From Alsobacter sp045348435 (lineage in GTDB: Bacteria > Pseudomonadota > Alphaproteobacteria > Rhizobiales > Beijerinckiaceae), in contig NZ_CP157484.1 of assembly GCF_045348435.1 (NCBI RefSeq), positions 5,394,001-5,458,000 on the forward strand: DNA of 64,000 nucleotides, in the 5' to 3' direction. The notes under the pieces were generated by a model that searched no databases, was not told the DNA's origin, and saw only the letters and a list, made by a program, of their open reading frames with translations. The number at the start of each line of letters is the position of its first letter. Within the stretch, counting starts at the first letter, position 1. Made by a program: the position numbers and the translations under genes. Positions 19,092 through 30,915 of this stretch are shown here, one piece after another.

Positions 19092-21316
19092 AACAGCTGT
19101 CCTATGGTGGCGAGCAGCTCGCGCTGGTCGAAATTCTGCTTGGTGATGTAGGCGCGCGCGCCCAGCTCCAGGCCCTTGCGGACGTCCTCCTGGCTGGCCC
19201 GCGACGTCATCAGGATGACCGGGACGTCGGCCAGGCCCGGATCGTTGCGGATCGCCTGCAGCAGGCCGAAGCCGTCCATGCGCGGCATCTCGACGTCGGC
19301 GACGACGAGGTCGACCAGCGCCTCGCCCGAGCGCAGCCGGGACAGCGCGTCAAGCCCGTCGACGCTGAGCAGGACCCGGTAGCCCTGGGCCTCCAGGATG
19401 CTCTTCTCCAGCGTGCGGGTGGTGATCGAATCGTCCACCACCAGGATCGTGGCCGGGGCGCGCTCGGCGGGCGCGTGCAGGTCCGCCAGCCCGAAGCGCC
19501 CGCCCGAGACGGAGGCCTGGTCGCGCAGCCACTGGTCGACGATGGCTTCCGGGTCGAGCGCCAGCGCCGGGCGGTCGCCGTCCAGCAGCACCGCGCCGGA
19601 CACGAACGAGGCGTCGCGTCCCTGCATCGGGGCCGCGCCCACCACCACCGTCTGAACGTCCAGGAACATGTCCACCGCCACCGCGCACCGTCTTTCGCCC
19701 CGCCGCAGCAGGATCGCCTTGATGTGGCCGGCCTCGACCGGCAACGGGGTCTCCGCAGCGTCGATCAGGGCGGAGAGGGCGACCACCGGCACGGTAATGT
19801 CCTGACCCCCCGTCCGGATCCGGGCGGCCGGCCGGCCTTCGACGCTCTGGAGCGAGGCGACGGGCAGGCGCAGCAGCGTCTCGACCGCATGCGTGGGCAG
19901 GCCGACGTCGCGCGCTCCGACGCGCGCCAGCAGCAAGGTCTGGCGCGTGGCCAGCAGCGGCGCCGAGATCGTGACCTCCGCCCCCCGTGGCCGGCCGGGC
20001 CGCAGCATCACGTGGCCGTGCAGGCGCCGCGCCGCCTCGGCGACGACCGAGAGCCCCATGCCCCGGCCCGCTATGCGGTCGACCTGCGGGGCGGTGGAGA
20101 ATTGCGGCTCGAAGACGAGCGACAGGAGATGGTCGGCCGGCGGCGCGGGCTGGTCGGCGGCGCGCCGCGGCAGCAGGCCGCGCTCGATCGCCACCTCCTC
20201 GATGCGGCGCAGGTCCGGCCCGCGGCCGTCGTCCCGGACGGTGACGATCAGCCGCCCGGCCTGGGACCGGAACGCCAGCGTCACCGACAGATGCGCCGGC
20301 CGGCCCGCGGCGACGCGGTCCTGCGCGGCTTCAGCGCCGTGGCTCAGGGCGTTGCGCAGCACGTGCATCACCGGGTCCTTGAGGGCCTGCAGCACGCGCC
20401 GGTCCGCCTGAAGGTCGAGGCCCGAGACCTGGACGTCCACGTCCCGGCCCTCGCTCCGGGCGAGGTCGCGCAGGATGCGTCCGAAGCCGCCGAAGATCGT
20501 GTCCACCGTCACCAGCGACAGCTGGTCGATGCGGTCCCGCACGCGGCGGGCCTGCTGGTCCACCGCCACGGCGGCGTTTCCGTGCAGCGTCCTGACGCCG
20601 AGGACCGACCGCGACAGCGCCTCCACGCGCCGCCCCGCCTCGCCCGCGCCCGACGGCCCGCGGCCGCGCGCGCCCCGGTTCGCCGCCAGGTCGCGGCGCA
20701 GGCCGGCGATCTCGGCCTCGATGCGCGGCAAGGCCTCGAGCGCCTTGTCGCCGGCCCGGATCCGGTCCGAGAGCCGGTGCATGGCGTCCGACAGCTCGTC
20801 GATCTGGACGGCGCTGACGCGCAGATATTCGACATTGCCCGGCTCCGGCCCCTCCGGAGCGGGAGGCCGCGGCGAGGCCTCGTCCCATTCGGGTTCGTCC
20901 CCGGCCGGCGGGCTGGCGGCGGCCGCCGGAGACGCGGCGCGCCCGGCCAGCAGGTCCTCCAGCGCCGCGAGCGCCGCGTCCGGGTAGCGCGGCGAGCCGC
21001 CCGCGGCCACCTCCGACGCAAAGGCCTCCACCGCATCGAGGCCGAGCTCGATCACCGAGACGCCGGCGCGGTCGAGCGCCATTTCGCCGTCCAGCGCGCG
21101 GCTGAAGGCGGTCTCCAGCCGGTGCGCGAGCTCCTCGATGGCGGGCAGGTCGACGGCCCGGGCCGCGCCCTTGAGGCTGTGGGCGCGCCGGAACGCGTCG
21201 CGAATGTCGCCGCCCTGCCCATGCTCGGACCGCGCGAGCTCACGGCGGATCGCCGCGAGGTGGTCGCGATATTCGGCGTCGAAGGCCGCCAGGAGCTGGG
21301 CGTGGAGGTCTGACAC
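19088..21316 (-). CDS. cheA: CheA-type hybrid histidine kinase with C-terminal receiver
   Basis: A 742-residue chemotaxis-type kinase. An Hpt domain with acceptor His46 (FRRAHSLKGAAR) is followed by a long Ala/Pro linker (about 130-185), a helical region, a CheA-type HATPase (HVLRNALSHGAE, DDGRGPD, GMGLSVVAE), a CheW-like regulatory domain, and a C-terminal receiver with LVVADVEMPRMDG. I see no P2 CheY-docking domain. The CheA-REC fusion is typical of WspE/FrzE-like alternative systems instead of flagellar chemotaxis. The start is GTG, 12 bases after the MCP stop, with a weak ribosome site. The operon has no stand-alone cheY, so phosphate would go to its own receiver, CheB, or the receivers of the two downstream kinases. 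Confidence 0.92.
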   Translation of the reverse strand: MSDLHAQLLAAFDAEYRDHLAAIRRELARSEHGQGGDIRDAFRRAHSLKGAARAVDLPAIEELAHRLETAFSRALDGEMALDRAGVSVIELGLDAVEAFASEVAAGGSPRYPDAALAALEDLLAGRAASPAAAASPPAGDEPEWDEASPRPPAPEGPEPGNVEYLRVSAVQIDELSDAMHRLSDRIRAGDKALEALPRIEAEIAGLRRDLAANRGARGRGPSGAGEAGRRVEALSRSVLGVRTLHGNAAVAVDQQARRVRDRIDQLSLVTVDTIFGGFGRILRDLARSEGRDVDVQVSGLDLQADRRVLQALKDPVMHVLRNALSHGAEAAQDRVAAGRPAHLSVTLAFRSQAGRLIVTVRDDGRGPDLRRIEEVAIERGLLPRRAADQPAPPADHLLSLVFEPQFSTAPQVDRIAGRGMGLSVVAEAARRLHGHVMLRPGRPRGAEVTISAPLLATRQTLLLARVGARDVGLPTHAVETLLRLPVASLQSVEGRPAARIRTGGQDITVPVVALSALIDAAETPLPVEAGHIKAILLRRGERRCAVAVDMFLDVQTVVVGAAPMQGRDASFVSGAVLLDGDRPALALDPEAIVDQWLRDQASVSGGRFGLADLHAPAERAPATILVVDDSITTRTLEKSILEAQGYRVLLSVDGLDALSRLRSGEALVDLVVADVEMPRMDGFGLLQAIRNDPGLADVPVILMTSRASQEDVRKGLELGARAYITKQNFDQRELLATIGQLL

Positions 21317-21328
21317 TGCGGCTGCGTC

Positions 21329-23002
21329 TCAGAACCGGTAGCGCTCGGCCAGTCCGAGCAGCTGCTGGGACAGGCTGCTGAGATTGGCCGCGGCGGAATC
21401 GAGCTGGCGCGTCCCGGCCGCGGTCTGCTGGCTGGCCTGGCGAATGTTCTGCAGGGCCCCCATCACCTGCTCGATGCCGAGCTGCTGCTGGTTGGTGGAG
21501 GCGACGATCTGCTGGAAAGTCTGCACGCTCTCCTGGACCCGCGCGGTGATCTCCTCGATGGTGCGTTGCGTGGTGTCCGTGCGCTCCTTGCCGGCGGCGA
21601 CGCGCTTGACCGCCTCCTCGGTGAGCATCACGGACGAATTGATGCCGCGCTGGATGTCGCCCAGGATGGAGCGCACCTGGGCGGTCGCCTCCTTGGCCTG
21701 GTCGGCCAGCATCTTCATCTCGGCCGCCACGACAGCGAAGCGCTGCCCGCTCTCGCCCGCGCCCGCCGCCTCGATGGCGGCGTTGAGCGCCAGCAGATGC
21801 GAGCGCTCGGAGATGTCGTTCACCGTCGAGGTGATCTCCTCGATGGCCTGGGTCTTCTCGCTGAGCGCCACGATGTTCTCGGCCACGGCTTCCGCCTGGT
21901 CGCGGATGGAGTCCATCGCCCGGGCGGTCTCGTCGACGGCGCTGAGCCCGGCGTTGCTGGTCACCGCGGTGGCCTGCGCGGAGGCGATCACCTCCTGGGC
22001 GCGCTTGCCGATCTGCGCGCCCGCATGGGTGATTTCGTCCACGGTCGCGGCGGTCTCCTGCACGGCGGCGAGCTGCTCCTCGACGCTGGCGGCCTGCTCC
22101 TGCGTGGAGGCCCGGATCTCGGCGGCGGCGGCGTTGAGGTTCTCGGTCGCGTCCCGGCTCTGGCGCGAGAGCTGGCGCAGGCCTTCGACCATTCCGTTCA
22201 GGGTCGTCCCCAGCCGCGCGATCTCGAGCGGGCCGGTCGTGGCCGTCCGGCCGCTGAGGTCGCCCTCGCCGACGCGCTCGACGAAGGCCATGAAGGCGTG
22301 CAACGGCTGCGTGATCGAACGGCGGATCGCGAAGGCGATCAGCAATCCCAGCGCCGCCGCGATGGCGAGCGCCGCCATGATGGAGACGCGGCTCTCCTCG
22401 TAGACGCCGGCCACGCGCCGCTGCCCGGCCCCGATGGCGGCGTTCATGACGTCCTCGGAGGATCCCATCAGTCGGCCGAAATTGACCCGGCTGGTGGTGA
22501 TCGCCTGGTCGGCCCCGGCGATCGCCGCCACGTCGTTGGCCTGGGCGGCGGCGATCTGCCTTTCGCTGGCCCCCTGGAGCTGGCGAAATTCCGCGCCGGC
22601 GTCGGCGAGGACGAGGGCGATGCGCCGCCACGCGTCGGCCCGCTCGGGATTGAGCGCCTGGTCCCGCCAGGTCTCGGCCGAGGATGTGGCCTGGGCCAGC
22701 GTGGATTCGGTGGTCGTCGTCTCGCGGCGCCAAGCCTGCAGCGCGTCCTCGCCGGCGGCGTCGCGCCCCAGCGCGCGCAGCAGCGAGCGGGTGACGATCG
22801 CCTCGCGGGCGTCCTGCGCCCTGTTGTGGCCGTCGCGAATGGACGCAAGCTGCCGCAGCATCGTGATGTTGCGGCTCACGATCGTTTCGTTGGCGTCCTT
22901 CACCTCGGAGATCTGGCTCAGCGAGTAGAGCGCGAGGGCCAGCATGAGGCCGAGCACGGCCAAGAACCCGAGCAGGATGCGGTTTGCGATCGAGACCGAC
23001 AC
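21329..23002 (-). CDS. mcp: Methyl-accepting chemotaxis protein (4HB sensor, HAMP)
   Basis: A 557-residue transmembrane receptor. TM1 (residues 5-27), a periplasmic four-helix-bundle sensor of about 175 residues, TM2 (about 207-226), HAMP (about 227-280), and a long cytoplasmic coiled coil whose hairpin tip reads SERSHLLALNAAIEAA near the middle. There is no C-terminal CheR/CheB pentapeptide. I start at GTG 23002, four bases after the cheW stop and with GGAG at proper distance. An open frame extends upstream but would run inside cheW. Its partners are the CheW, CheA, CheR and CheB encoded around it. The ligand is unknown; 4HB sensors bind small organic molecules or sense indirectly. Confidence 0.92.
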   Translation of the reverse strand: MSVSIANRILLGFLAVLGLMLALALYSLSQISEVKDANETIVSRNITMLRQLASIRDGHNRAQDAREAIVTRSLLRALGRDAAGEDALQAWRRETTTTESTLAQATSSAETWRDQALNPERADAWRRIALVLADAGAEFRQLQGASERQIAAAQANDVAAIAGADQAITTSRVNFGRLMGSSEDVMNAAIGAGQRRVAGVYEESRVSIMAALAIAAALGLLIAFAIRRSITQPLHAFMAFVERVGEGDLSGRTATTGPLEIARLGTTLNGMVEGLRQLSRQSRDATENLNAAAAEIRASTQEQAASVEEQLAAVQETAATVDEITHAGAQIGKRAQEVIASAQATAVTSNAGLSAVDETARAMDSIRDQAEAVAENIVALSEKTQAIEEITSTVNDISERSHLLALNAAIEAAGAGESGQRFAVVAAEMKMLADQAKEATAQVRSILGDIQRGINSSVMLTEEAVKRVAAGKERTDTTQRTIEEITARVQESVQTFQQIVASTNQQQLGIEQVMGALQNIRQASQQTAAGTRQLDSAAANLSSLSQQLLGLAERYRF

Positions 23003-23006
23003 GTTT

Positions 23007-23591
23007 TCAAACTCCGGGATGCGAGGACGACTGGGACAGCGTGCGCAGCAGCTTGTCGACGTCCAGCAGGGCGACGACCGTCGGGACGGCGGAGGACGGC
23101 AGGTCCGCATAGGCGGTGATGAAGCCGGCCCCGGCCTCCCGGCCGAGGGCTTCGGGCCGCTGCGAGGGGGCGAGGCGCACCACAGCGTCGGCGGCGTCGA
23201 CGCGCAGCGCCGTGCGGGGCTCCTCCTGGCGGGTCAGCACGAAGCAGCCCGCGGCCGTAATTCCGGGGCGCGGGTCCGACACGCCGAGCGCCACGCCGAG
23301 GTCCACGGCCGCGACGGTGCGGCCTTCGTGGCCGAAGAGGCCCAGCAGCTCCGGCGAGGCGCGCGGCGCCGGCGTGCAGGCCTGCGCCGGCAGGGCCCTC
23401 GCGACGCAGGTCAGCGGCAGGCCGAAGACGTTCCGGCCCACCGTGCAGACGAGATAGAGCGCCCCTTCCGGGGCGGCCTTGCGGATGCGGCGGCGGAGCG
23501 CGAGCTCGCGCGTGCGCTCGTCCAGGATGCGCTCGCGGCGCTCCTGGCCGAGACCGTCGGGGGCGGGGGCCTGGATCCGGCTCGGGCTCAT
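23007..23591 (-). CDS. cheW: CheW-like coupling protein (second copy)
   Basis: A 194-residue CheW-family adaptor linking the MCP tip to the CheA P5 domain. An N-terminal extension of about 40 charged residues (ERRERILDERTREL) precedes the CheW fold, which begins near ALYLVCTVGRNVFGLPL; GLFGHEGRTVAAVDLGVALG is the core strand pair. The ATG at 23591 overlaps the cheR stop (ATGA). The extension at the N-terminus resembles the second coupler (WspD-like) of wsp systems, though that comparison is from memory. Two cheW copies in one operon also match that layout. Confidence 0.88.
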   Translation of the reverse strand: MSPSRIQAPAPDGLGQERRERILDERTRELALRRRIRKAAPEGALYLVCTVGRNVFGLPLTCVARALPAQACTPAPRASPELLGLFGHEGRTVAAVDLGVALGVSDPRPGITAAGCFVLTRQEEPRTALRVDAADAVVRLAPSQRPEALGREAGAGFITAYADLPSSAVPTVVALLDVDKLLRTLSQSSSHPGV

Positions 23592-25051
23592 GCGACGGGG
23601 CTCATGGTCAGCCGCGCCAGGGTGCGCAGGGCGCCGGCCGTCATGCCGTCGCCTTCCGGCAGTTCGGCGTCGGCCGGCAAGGCGGCCGCCAGGGCTGCGG
23701 CGTTGCGCAGCGCGCGACGTCCTCCGCCGAGATCGCCGCGGCCGGTCAGCAGCAGGCCCAGCTGGTAATGCGCCATCACGAAGGACCGGTCGAGATAGAT
23801 GGCGCGCCGGAAGGCGGCCTCGGCCTCGGCGGCCTGGTCCTGCGCCCGGGCGATCAGGCCGCGATAATAGAAAAGCGCCGGGTTGGCGGGCTCCGCCGCG
23901 AGCGCCTGGGCGGCGAGCGCCAGTCCGCCGACAAGGTCTCCCCGGTCCGCCGTCTCGCGCAGGCGGGCCAGCGCCTCCGCGCCGCCTGCGGCCGGGGCCG
24001 GATCCAGGGACCGCGGCAGGGGCCCCGGGCGAAGCGCCGGCGGCGTCGACCGCCTGGCCCGCTCCGCGGCGGAGCCGGTCCGAGCCGGGCCGGGGCGGAC
24101 GCGCTGGTCGGGCGCGACGATGGGGGCGGGAGCCGCCGGGACGTCGGCGGGAGCGACGCCGCCCGTCCGGAGCGCGCCCTTGGGCCGGAACGCCATGGTT
24201 CCAGGCAACTCCACCGCGTCCAGCGCGCCGACGAAGGCCGGACTGGCCTCGGCGTGCCCCACCAGGAGCCAACCCTCCGGCGCAAGGCAGTCGGCGAGCC
24301 CCGTCACGATGCGGGCGACGGCGTCGGCGTGGAAATAGATCAGCACGTTCCGGCACAGGATCAGGTCGAACCCGGTGAACTGCAGCGGCGACGCGCCTTC
24401 CGCCAGGCTGACGAGGTTGTGCCGCTCAAAATGCGCCAGGCCCCGGAAGGCGGGCTTCAGCGTCCAGGGCCCGTCCGGGCCGGGCGCGGTGAACCAGCGC
24501 GCGCGGTCCTCTGGCGGCATGGAGCGCAGCGTCCATTTCCCGTAGGTGGCCTGCCGCGCCGCCGCCAGCACGTCGTCGTTGATGTCCGTCCCCACCACGC
24601 CGACGCTCCATTCGGAGATGTCGTCGCCCAGAAGCTCGCGCAGGACGATCGCGACCGAATAGGCCTCCGCGCCCGTCGAGCATCCGGCGCTCCAGATGCG
24701 GATCCGCCGCGTCTCGCGGTTGCGCTCGATGATGGCGGGCAGGATGCGGCGCCGCAGCGCTTCGAACTGCTCGGCGAAGCGGAAGAAGAACGTCTCCCCG
24801 ATGGTGATCTCGGCTTCGAGCGCGTTCCATTCCGCCTCGCCCGCCTCCGGCGAGCCGAGCCGGGCGAGGTAATCCTGCACGGTCCGGACGCCGGCCGCGC
24901 GCAGCCGCTTGGCGAGCCTCTCCCAGAGGAGGTCGTCCTTGTCGTCGTAGTAGTGGTGGCCGGTGCGGGCCACGACCGCGTCCTTGAGGATGCGGAAGGC
25001 GGCCTCGTCGCGCAGCAGTCCGTCACTGGGCTTTCGGGTCGTCGTCATCAT
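23588..25051 (-). CDS. cheR: CheR-type methyltransferase with C-terminal TPR region
   Basis: 487 residues. The N-terminal half is an MCP glutamate methyltransferase using S-adenosylmethionine: IGETFFFRFAEQFEALRR, the SAM motif IWSAGCSTGAEAYS, GTDINDDVL, and DLILCRNVLIYF. After a Pro/Ala-rich linker (about residues 280-350) the C-terminal 120 residues form TPR-like helices (ALFYYRGLIARAQDQ, HYQLGLLLTGRG). CheR-TPR proteins are typical of Wsp-type systems (WspC). The start is ATG 25051, overlapping the upstream cheW stop; a second ATG follows immediately at 25048. The stop overlaps the next cheW start. Confidence 0.92.
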   Translation of the reverse strand: MMTTTRKPSDGLLRDEAAFRILKDAVVARTGHHYYDDKDDLLWERLAKRLRAAGVRTVQDYLARLGSPEAGEAEWNALEAEITIGETFFFRFAEQFEALRRRILPAIIERNRETRRIRIWSAGCSTGAEAYSVAIVLRELLGDDISEWSVGVVGTDINDDVLAAARQATYGKWTLRSMPPEDRARWFTAPGPDGPWTLKPAFRGLAHFERHNLVSLAEGASPLQFTGFDLILCRNVLIYFHADAVARIVTGLADCLAPEGWLLVGHAEASPAFVGALDAVELPGTMAFRPKGALRTGGVAPADVPAAPAPIVAPDQRVRPGPARTGSAAERARRSTPPALRPGPLPRSLDPAPAAGGAEALARLRETADRGDLVGGLALAAQALAAEPANPALFYYRGLIARAQDQAAEAEAAFRRAIYLDRSFVMAHYQLGLLLTGRGDLGGGRRALRNAAALAAALPADAELPEGDGMTAGALRTLARLTMSPVA

Positions 25052-25614
25052 GGGGCCGGCGACCATTGGGCGGCTCGTTCGGCCACGCGGCGGGACCACT
25101 GCGCCAGGGCGGCGCGCTCATGCTCCAGCAGCAGGCGGTCGGCGGCGAGCAGCGAGGTGAGGGCGCCGTCGTCGCTGATCTCGGCCTCCACGAGGCCGTT
25201 CAGGCTCTGGTCGTCCCGCATCGGAAGGAGATCGTCGGGGCTGACGCTGCGCATGGCCGTGACGCGATCGACCAGCAGGCCGACGCGACCGCCGGCCGCG
25301 TCCTGCCGCAGGCGCACCACATGCCCGTAGAAGAGGTCCGCGTCGTCCTCGCCGGCGAGGCCGAGCAGGACGTCGAGCCGCACCACCGGAACCACCGCGC
25401 CGCCCACATCCATGAAGCCCGCCAACGCCGCCGGCGCCTCCGGCGGCCTGTGCAGGCGCGGCAGCGGCAGCACCTCGCGCACGGCGGATGCCCGGAGCGC
25501 GCATGCGCGCCCTCGCACGTCCAGAGACAGGATTGGCAGCCGATTGGGAATGGGGAGCCCCGCTTGAGCGACCGCGCCCGCGCCAAGTGGCGGGCCTCGG
25601 GCATCAAGCTCCAA
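25048..25614 (-). CDS. cheW: CheW-like coupling protein, first gene of the chemosensory operon
   Basis: About 188 residues with a CheW fold (PILSLDVRGRACALR, REVLPLPRLHRPP, GFMDVGGAVVPVVRLDVLLG). It couples receptor and CheA. The start is uncertain: an in-frame stop lies just upstream (25618-25620) and no ATG precedes the fold, so translation must begin at the TTG given here or at another rare codon. No good ribosome site is visible before the TTG. A 7-bp inverted repeat (25611-25617 with 25627-25633) covers the start region. Only 65 bases separate it from the gyrB stop, so the operon may be read through from gyrB or driven by a promoter inside gyrB. Confidence 0.82.
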   Translation of the reverse strand: MELDARGPPLGAGAVAQAGLPIPNRLPILSLDVRGRACALRASAVREVLPLPRLHRPPEAPAALAGFMDVGGAVVPVVRLDVLLGLAGEDDADLFYGHVVRLRQDAAGGRVGLLVDRVTAMRSVSPDDLLPMRDDQSLNGLVEAEISDDGALTSLLAADRLLLEHERAALAQWSRRVAERAAQWSPAP

Positions 25615-25679
25615 CGCTCAAGCTTGGCGTTGGTTCCGCGTCGGCTCGCCTCGCGGCGGGGCGTCCCTGCTGGGCGCGC

Positions 25680-28100
<2,421 letters not shown>

Positions 28101-28303
28101 GGGGGTGGATGTCCTCGAACGCTCTGATTCGGCTGTCGGATCATAGTCTGGAGCGGCCGCCGCCGCACGCTCCGGCCGGGCTTCGGCCCGCCGCGGCGAG
28201 CCCGGGGACCCGTCACGGCGCAGCATCGCCGAAACCCAGCAAATCTCTTATCCCATATGGGGCTTCGTGGGGGCGATTTCATGGCCGCCCGGACTGCGCC
28301 CGT

Positions 28304-29521
28304 TCACCGCGCGGCCGTCATGGGCCGGACCGCCCCCGGCGTCACCTCGAAGGTCTCGCCGCCGCGCGGCAGCCCGGCGAAGGCGGAGGCGTCCGCGCCC
28401 GTCATCCAGACCTGCGATCCGAGCCCCGCCAGGGTCTCGTAGAGGGCCACCCGGCGGCGCGGGTCGAGATGGGCGGCGATCTCGTCGAGCAGCACCAGCG
28501 GGGCGAGACCCGTCATGGCGGCCACCAGCCGCGCATGCGCGATCACCAGCCCGATCAGCAAGGCCTTCTGCTCGCCCGTGGACGCGCTGGCCGCCGCGAC
28601 GTCCTTGGGGCCGTGCCGGACCACGAGGTCCGCCGCCTGGGGACCGACCAAAGTGCGGCCGGCGGCGCGGTCCCGCAGGCGGGACTCGCGCAGCAGGTCG
28701 CGATAGGCGTCCTCCACGTCCAGCGCCGGACGGCGGGCGAGATCGGCCTCCAGCGGACCGTCCAGCGCGATCGCCGCCCAGGGGAACGGGGAGGCGTCGT
28801 CGCGCGTCGCCGCGATCAGGGCGGCCAGGCGCTCCACGGTCTCGCGCCGGGCCGCCGACACGGCGACGGCCGTCTCGGCCGCCTCCCGCTCGACGGCGTC
28901 GAGCCAGGCGTGGTCGAGCCGGTCCTCGGCCAGAAGGCGGTTGCGCGACCGCAGCGCCCGGTCGAGCGCGTTGACGCGCCCGCCATGCTCGCTGTCCACC
29001 GCCAGCACGAGCCGGTCGAGGAAGCGGCGGCGGTCGCCGGCGGCCCCGGCGAAGAGGCCGTCGAAGGCGGGCGTCAGCCACACCACCCGCAGATGCTCGG
29101 CGAAGGCCGCGGGCGAGCCCGCCGGCGCGCGGTCGATGCGGCAGCGCCGCGAGAAGGCGCCGTCCGGCTCGGACCGCTCCAACCCCGTGCCCATCTGCAC
29201 GTCCCCCTGGGGCGTCGCGAGTTCGATCGAGACCGCGAAGCCTGCGGACGCGCCGACGCGGACCATGTCGGGCAGCTCCGCGCGCCGCAGCCCCCGGCCG
29301 GGGGTGAACAGCGACAGCGCCTCCAGGATGTTCGTCTTGCCGGCGCCGTTCTCGCCCGTCAGCGCCACCAGCCCGCCCGCGACCGGCAGGTCCAGCGTGC
29401 GGTAGCTGCGGAAGTCCGACAGCAGCAGGCGCGCCACATGCGCGCCGGCCGGCGCGGGCGCGCCAAGGGCGGGGGTGTCAGCAACGGGGGTGTCGGGAAC
29501 GGGGCGAAGCGGCGCGCTCAT
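28304..29521 (-). CDS. recF: RecF recombination mediator ATPase
   Basis: A 405-residue SMC-like ATPase that loads RecA at gaps with RecO and RecR. Walker A GENGAGKTN near residue 57, the GLRRAELPDMV segment, the ABC-type signature STGEQKALLIGL and Walker B LVLLDEIAAHLD are all visible. The first 27 residues are Pro/Ala-rich and not conserved, so the start may lie later, shortly before VARLLLSDFRSYR. It lies between dnaN and gyrB in the classical replication-gene order. Confidence 0.95.
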   Translation of the reverse strand: MSAPLRPVPDTPVADTPALGAPAPAGAHVARLLLSDFRSYRTLDLPVAGGLVALTGENGAGKTNILEALSLFTPGRGLRRAELPDMVRVGASAGFAVSIELATPQGDVQMGTGLERSEPDGAFSRRCRIDRAPAGSPAAFAEHLRVVWLTPAFDGLFAGAAGDRRRFLDRLVLAVDSEHGGRVNALDRALRSRNRLLAEDRLDHAWLDAVEREAAETAVAVSAARRETVERLAALIAATRDDASPFPWAAIALDGPLEADLARRPALDVEDAYRDLLRESRLRDRAAGRTLVGPQAADLVVRHGPKDVAAASASTGEQKALLIGLVIAHARLVAAMTGLAPLVLLDEIAAHLDPRRRVALYETLAGLGSQVWMTGADASAFAGLPRGGETFEVTPGAVRPMTAAR

Positions 29522-29639
29522 GGTCCATCACATGCGCCGCCGCCGGCCGGGCCGCAACCCTGGCGCGACGCGGCGTCGTGCGACACGGGGCTGCGCGGCG
29601 CTCGGCGCGCAGCCGGCGGGCCGGGAGGAAAGGTGGGCC

Positions 29640-30758
29640 TCAGACCCGCATCGGCATCAGGACGTAGAGCGCCGCCGCGCCCTCCCGGTCCTGCACCAGC
29701 GTGGGCGAGCCCGGGTCGGCGAGCTTGAACAGCGCGGTGTCGCCTTCCAGCTGCGCCGTGATGTCGAGCAGGTAGCGGGCGTTGAAGCCGATGTCGAGCG
29801 GGGCCGCGTCGTAGTCGACCTCGATCTCCTCGGTCGCCGAACCGGAATCCGGATTGGTGACGGACAGCGTCAGCCGGCGATCCGCGATGGCGAGCTTCAC
29901 GGCCCGGCCGCGCTCCGACGAGATGGTGGACACGCGGTCCACCGCCGCCGCGAACTCCGCCTTGTCGACCACGAGGTCCTTGTCGTTGCCGGACGGGATC
30001 ACGCGCTGATAATCCGGGAAGGTGCCGTCGATCAGCTTGGAGGTCAGCACCACCGGCCCCATGGTGAGGCGGATCTTGGTCGGCGAGAGCTCGACCTCGA
30101 CGGCCTCGCCGGCTTCGTCGACGAGCTTGATGATCTCCGACACCGCCTTGCGGGGCACGATGACGCCCGGCATCCCGGCCGAGCCTTCCGGCGCCGCGGT
30201 CTCGACGCGGGCGAGGCGATGGCCGTCCGTGGCCACGGCGCGCAGCACGGGCTGGCCTCCGGACTCCAGCGTGTGGAGGTAGATGCCGTTGAGGTAGTAG
30301 CGGGTCTCCTCGGTGGAGATCGCGAACTGGGTCTTCTCGATCAGCCGCCGCAGCTCGCCGGCGACCACCTTGAACCGGAAGCCCATCTCGCCCGCCGCCA
30401 GGTCCGGGAAATCGGTCTCCGGCAACGCCTGCAGGGTGAACCGCGAGCGGCCCGACTTGATGGTGACCTGGCCGGTGTCGCCGGTCGTCTCCAGGGAGAC
30501 CTGCGCGCCGTCAGGCAGCTTGCGGACGATGTCGTAGAGCACATAGGCCGGCACCGTGATCGCGCCGGGCTGGCTGACGTCGGCGCCCAGGCGCTCCGTC
30601 ACCTCCAGGTCGAGGTCCGTGGCCCGCAGGCTGAGCTCGCCCGCCTCCGCGCGGATCAGGACATTGGACAGGATCGGGATCGTGGTCCGGCGCTCCACCA
30701 CGCGATGGACATGCCCGAGGGACCTGAAAAGGGCGGCCCGTTCGACTGTGACCTTCAT
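29640..30758 (-). CDS. dnaN: DNA polymerase III beta sliding clamp
   Basis: A 372-residue ring-forming processivity clamp of the replicase. The N-terminus (MKVTVERAALFRSLGHVHRVVERR), the internal TIPILSNVLIRAE, the hydrophobic pocket elements (ATDGHRLARVE) and the C-terminal YVLMPMRV are family hallmarks; the length is exact for alphaproteobacteria. It lies 157 bases downstream of dnaA and is probably expressed with it. I see no clear hairpin terminator between the two. Confidence 0.97.
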   Translation of the reverse strand: MKVTVERAALFRSLGHVHRVVERRTTIPILSNVLIRAEAGELSLRATDLDLEVTERLGADVSQPGAITVPAYVLYDIVRKLPDGAQVSLETTGDTGQVTIKSGRSRFTLQALPETDFPDLAAGEMGFRFKVVAGELRRLIEKTQFAISTEETRYYLNGIYLHTLESGGQPVLRAVATDGHRLARVETAAPEGSAGMPGVIVPRKAVSEIIKLVDEAGEAVEVELSPTKIRLTMGPVVLTSKLIDGTFPDYQRVIPSGNDKDLVVDKAEFAAAVDRVSTISSERGRAVKLAIADRRLTLSVTNPDSGSATEEIEVDYDAAPLDIGFNARYLLDITAQLEGDTALFKLADPGSPTLVQDREGAAALYVLMPMRV

Positions 30759-30915
30759 GGTCCAACCTGCGCTTGCTCGTGTATCGGCGGCCGGGTCGAC
30801 CCGTCCGTGGGCCGAGCACCATGCCGCGACGATCAGCCGACCGCAAGCCCGGGAGCGGCCTCCTGGGCGCGCTTATCCCCGGCGTTTCGGGCCGCGCGGC
30901 GCGGCGGCGCCCCGA

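Noticed and set aside
14387..25614. Calling the chemosensory operon a true wsp system
   Set aside because: No GGDEF or EAL protein is encoded, and the receptor sits in the middle of the operon; the likeness is to component types only.
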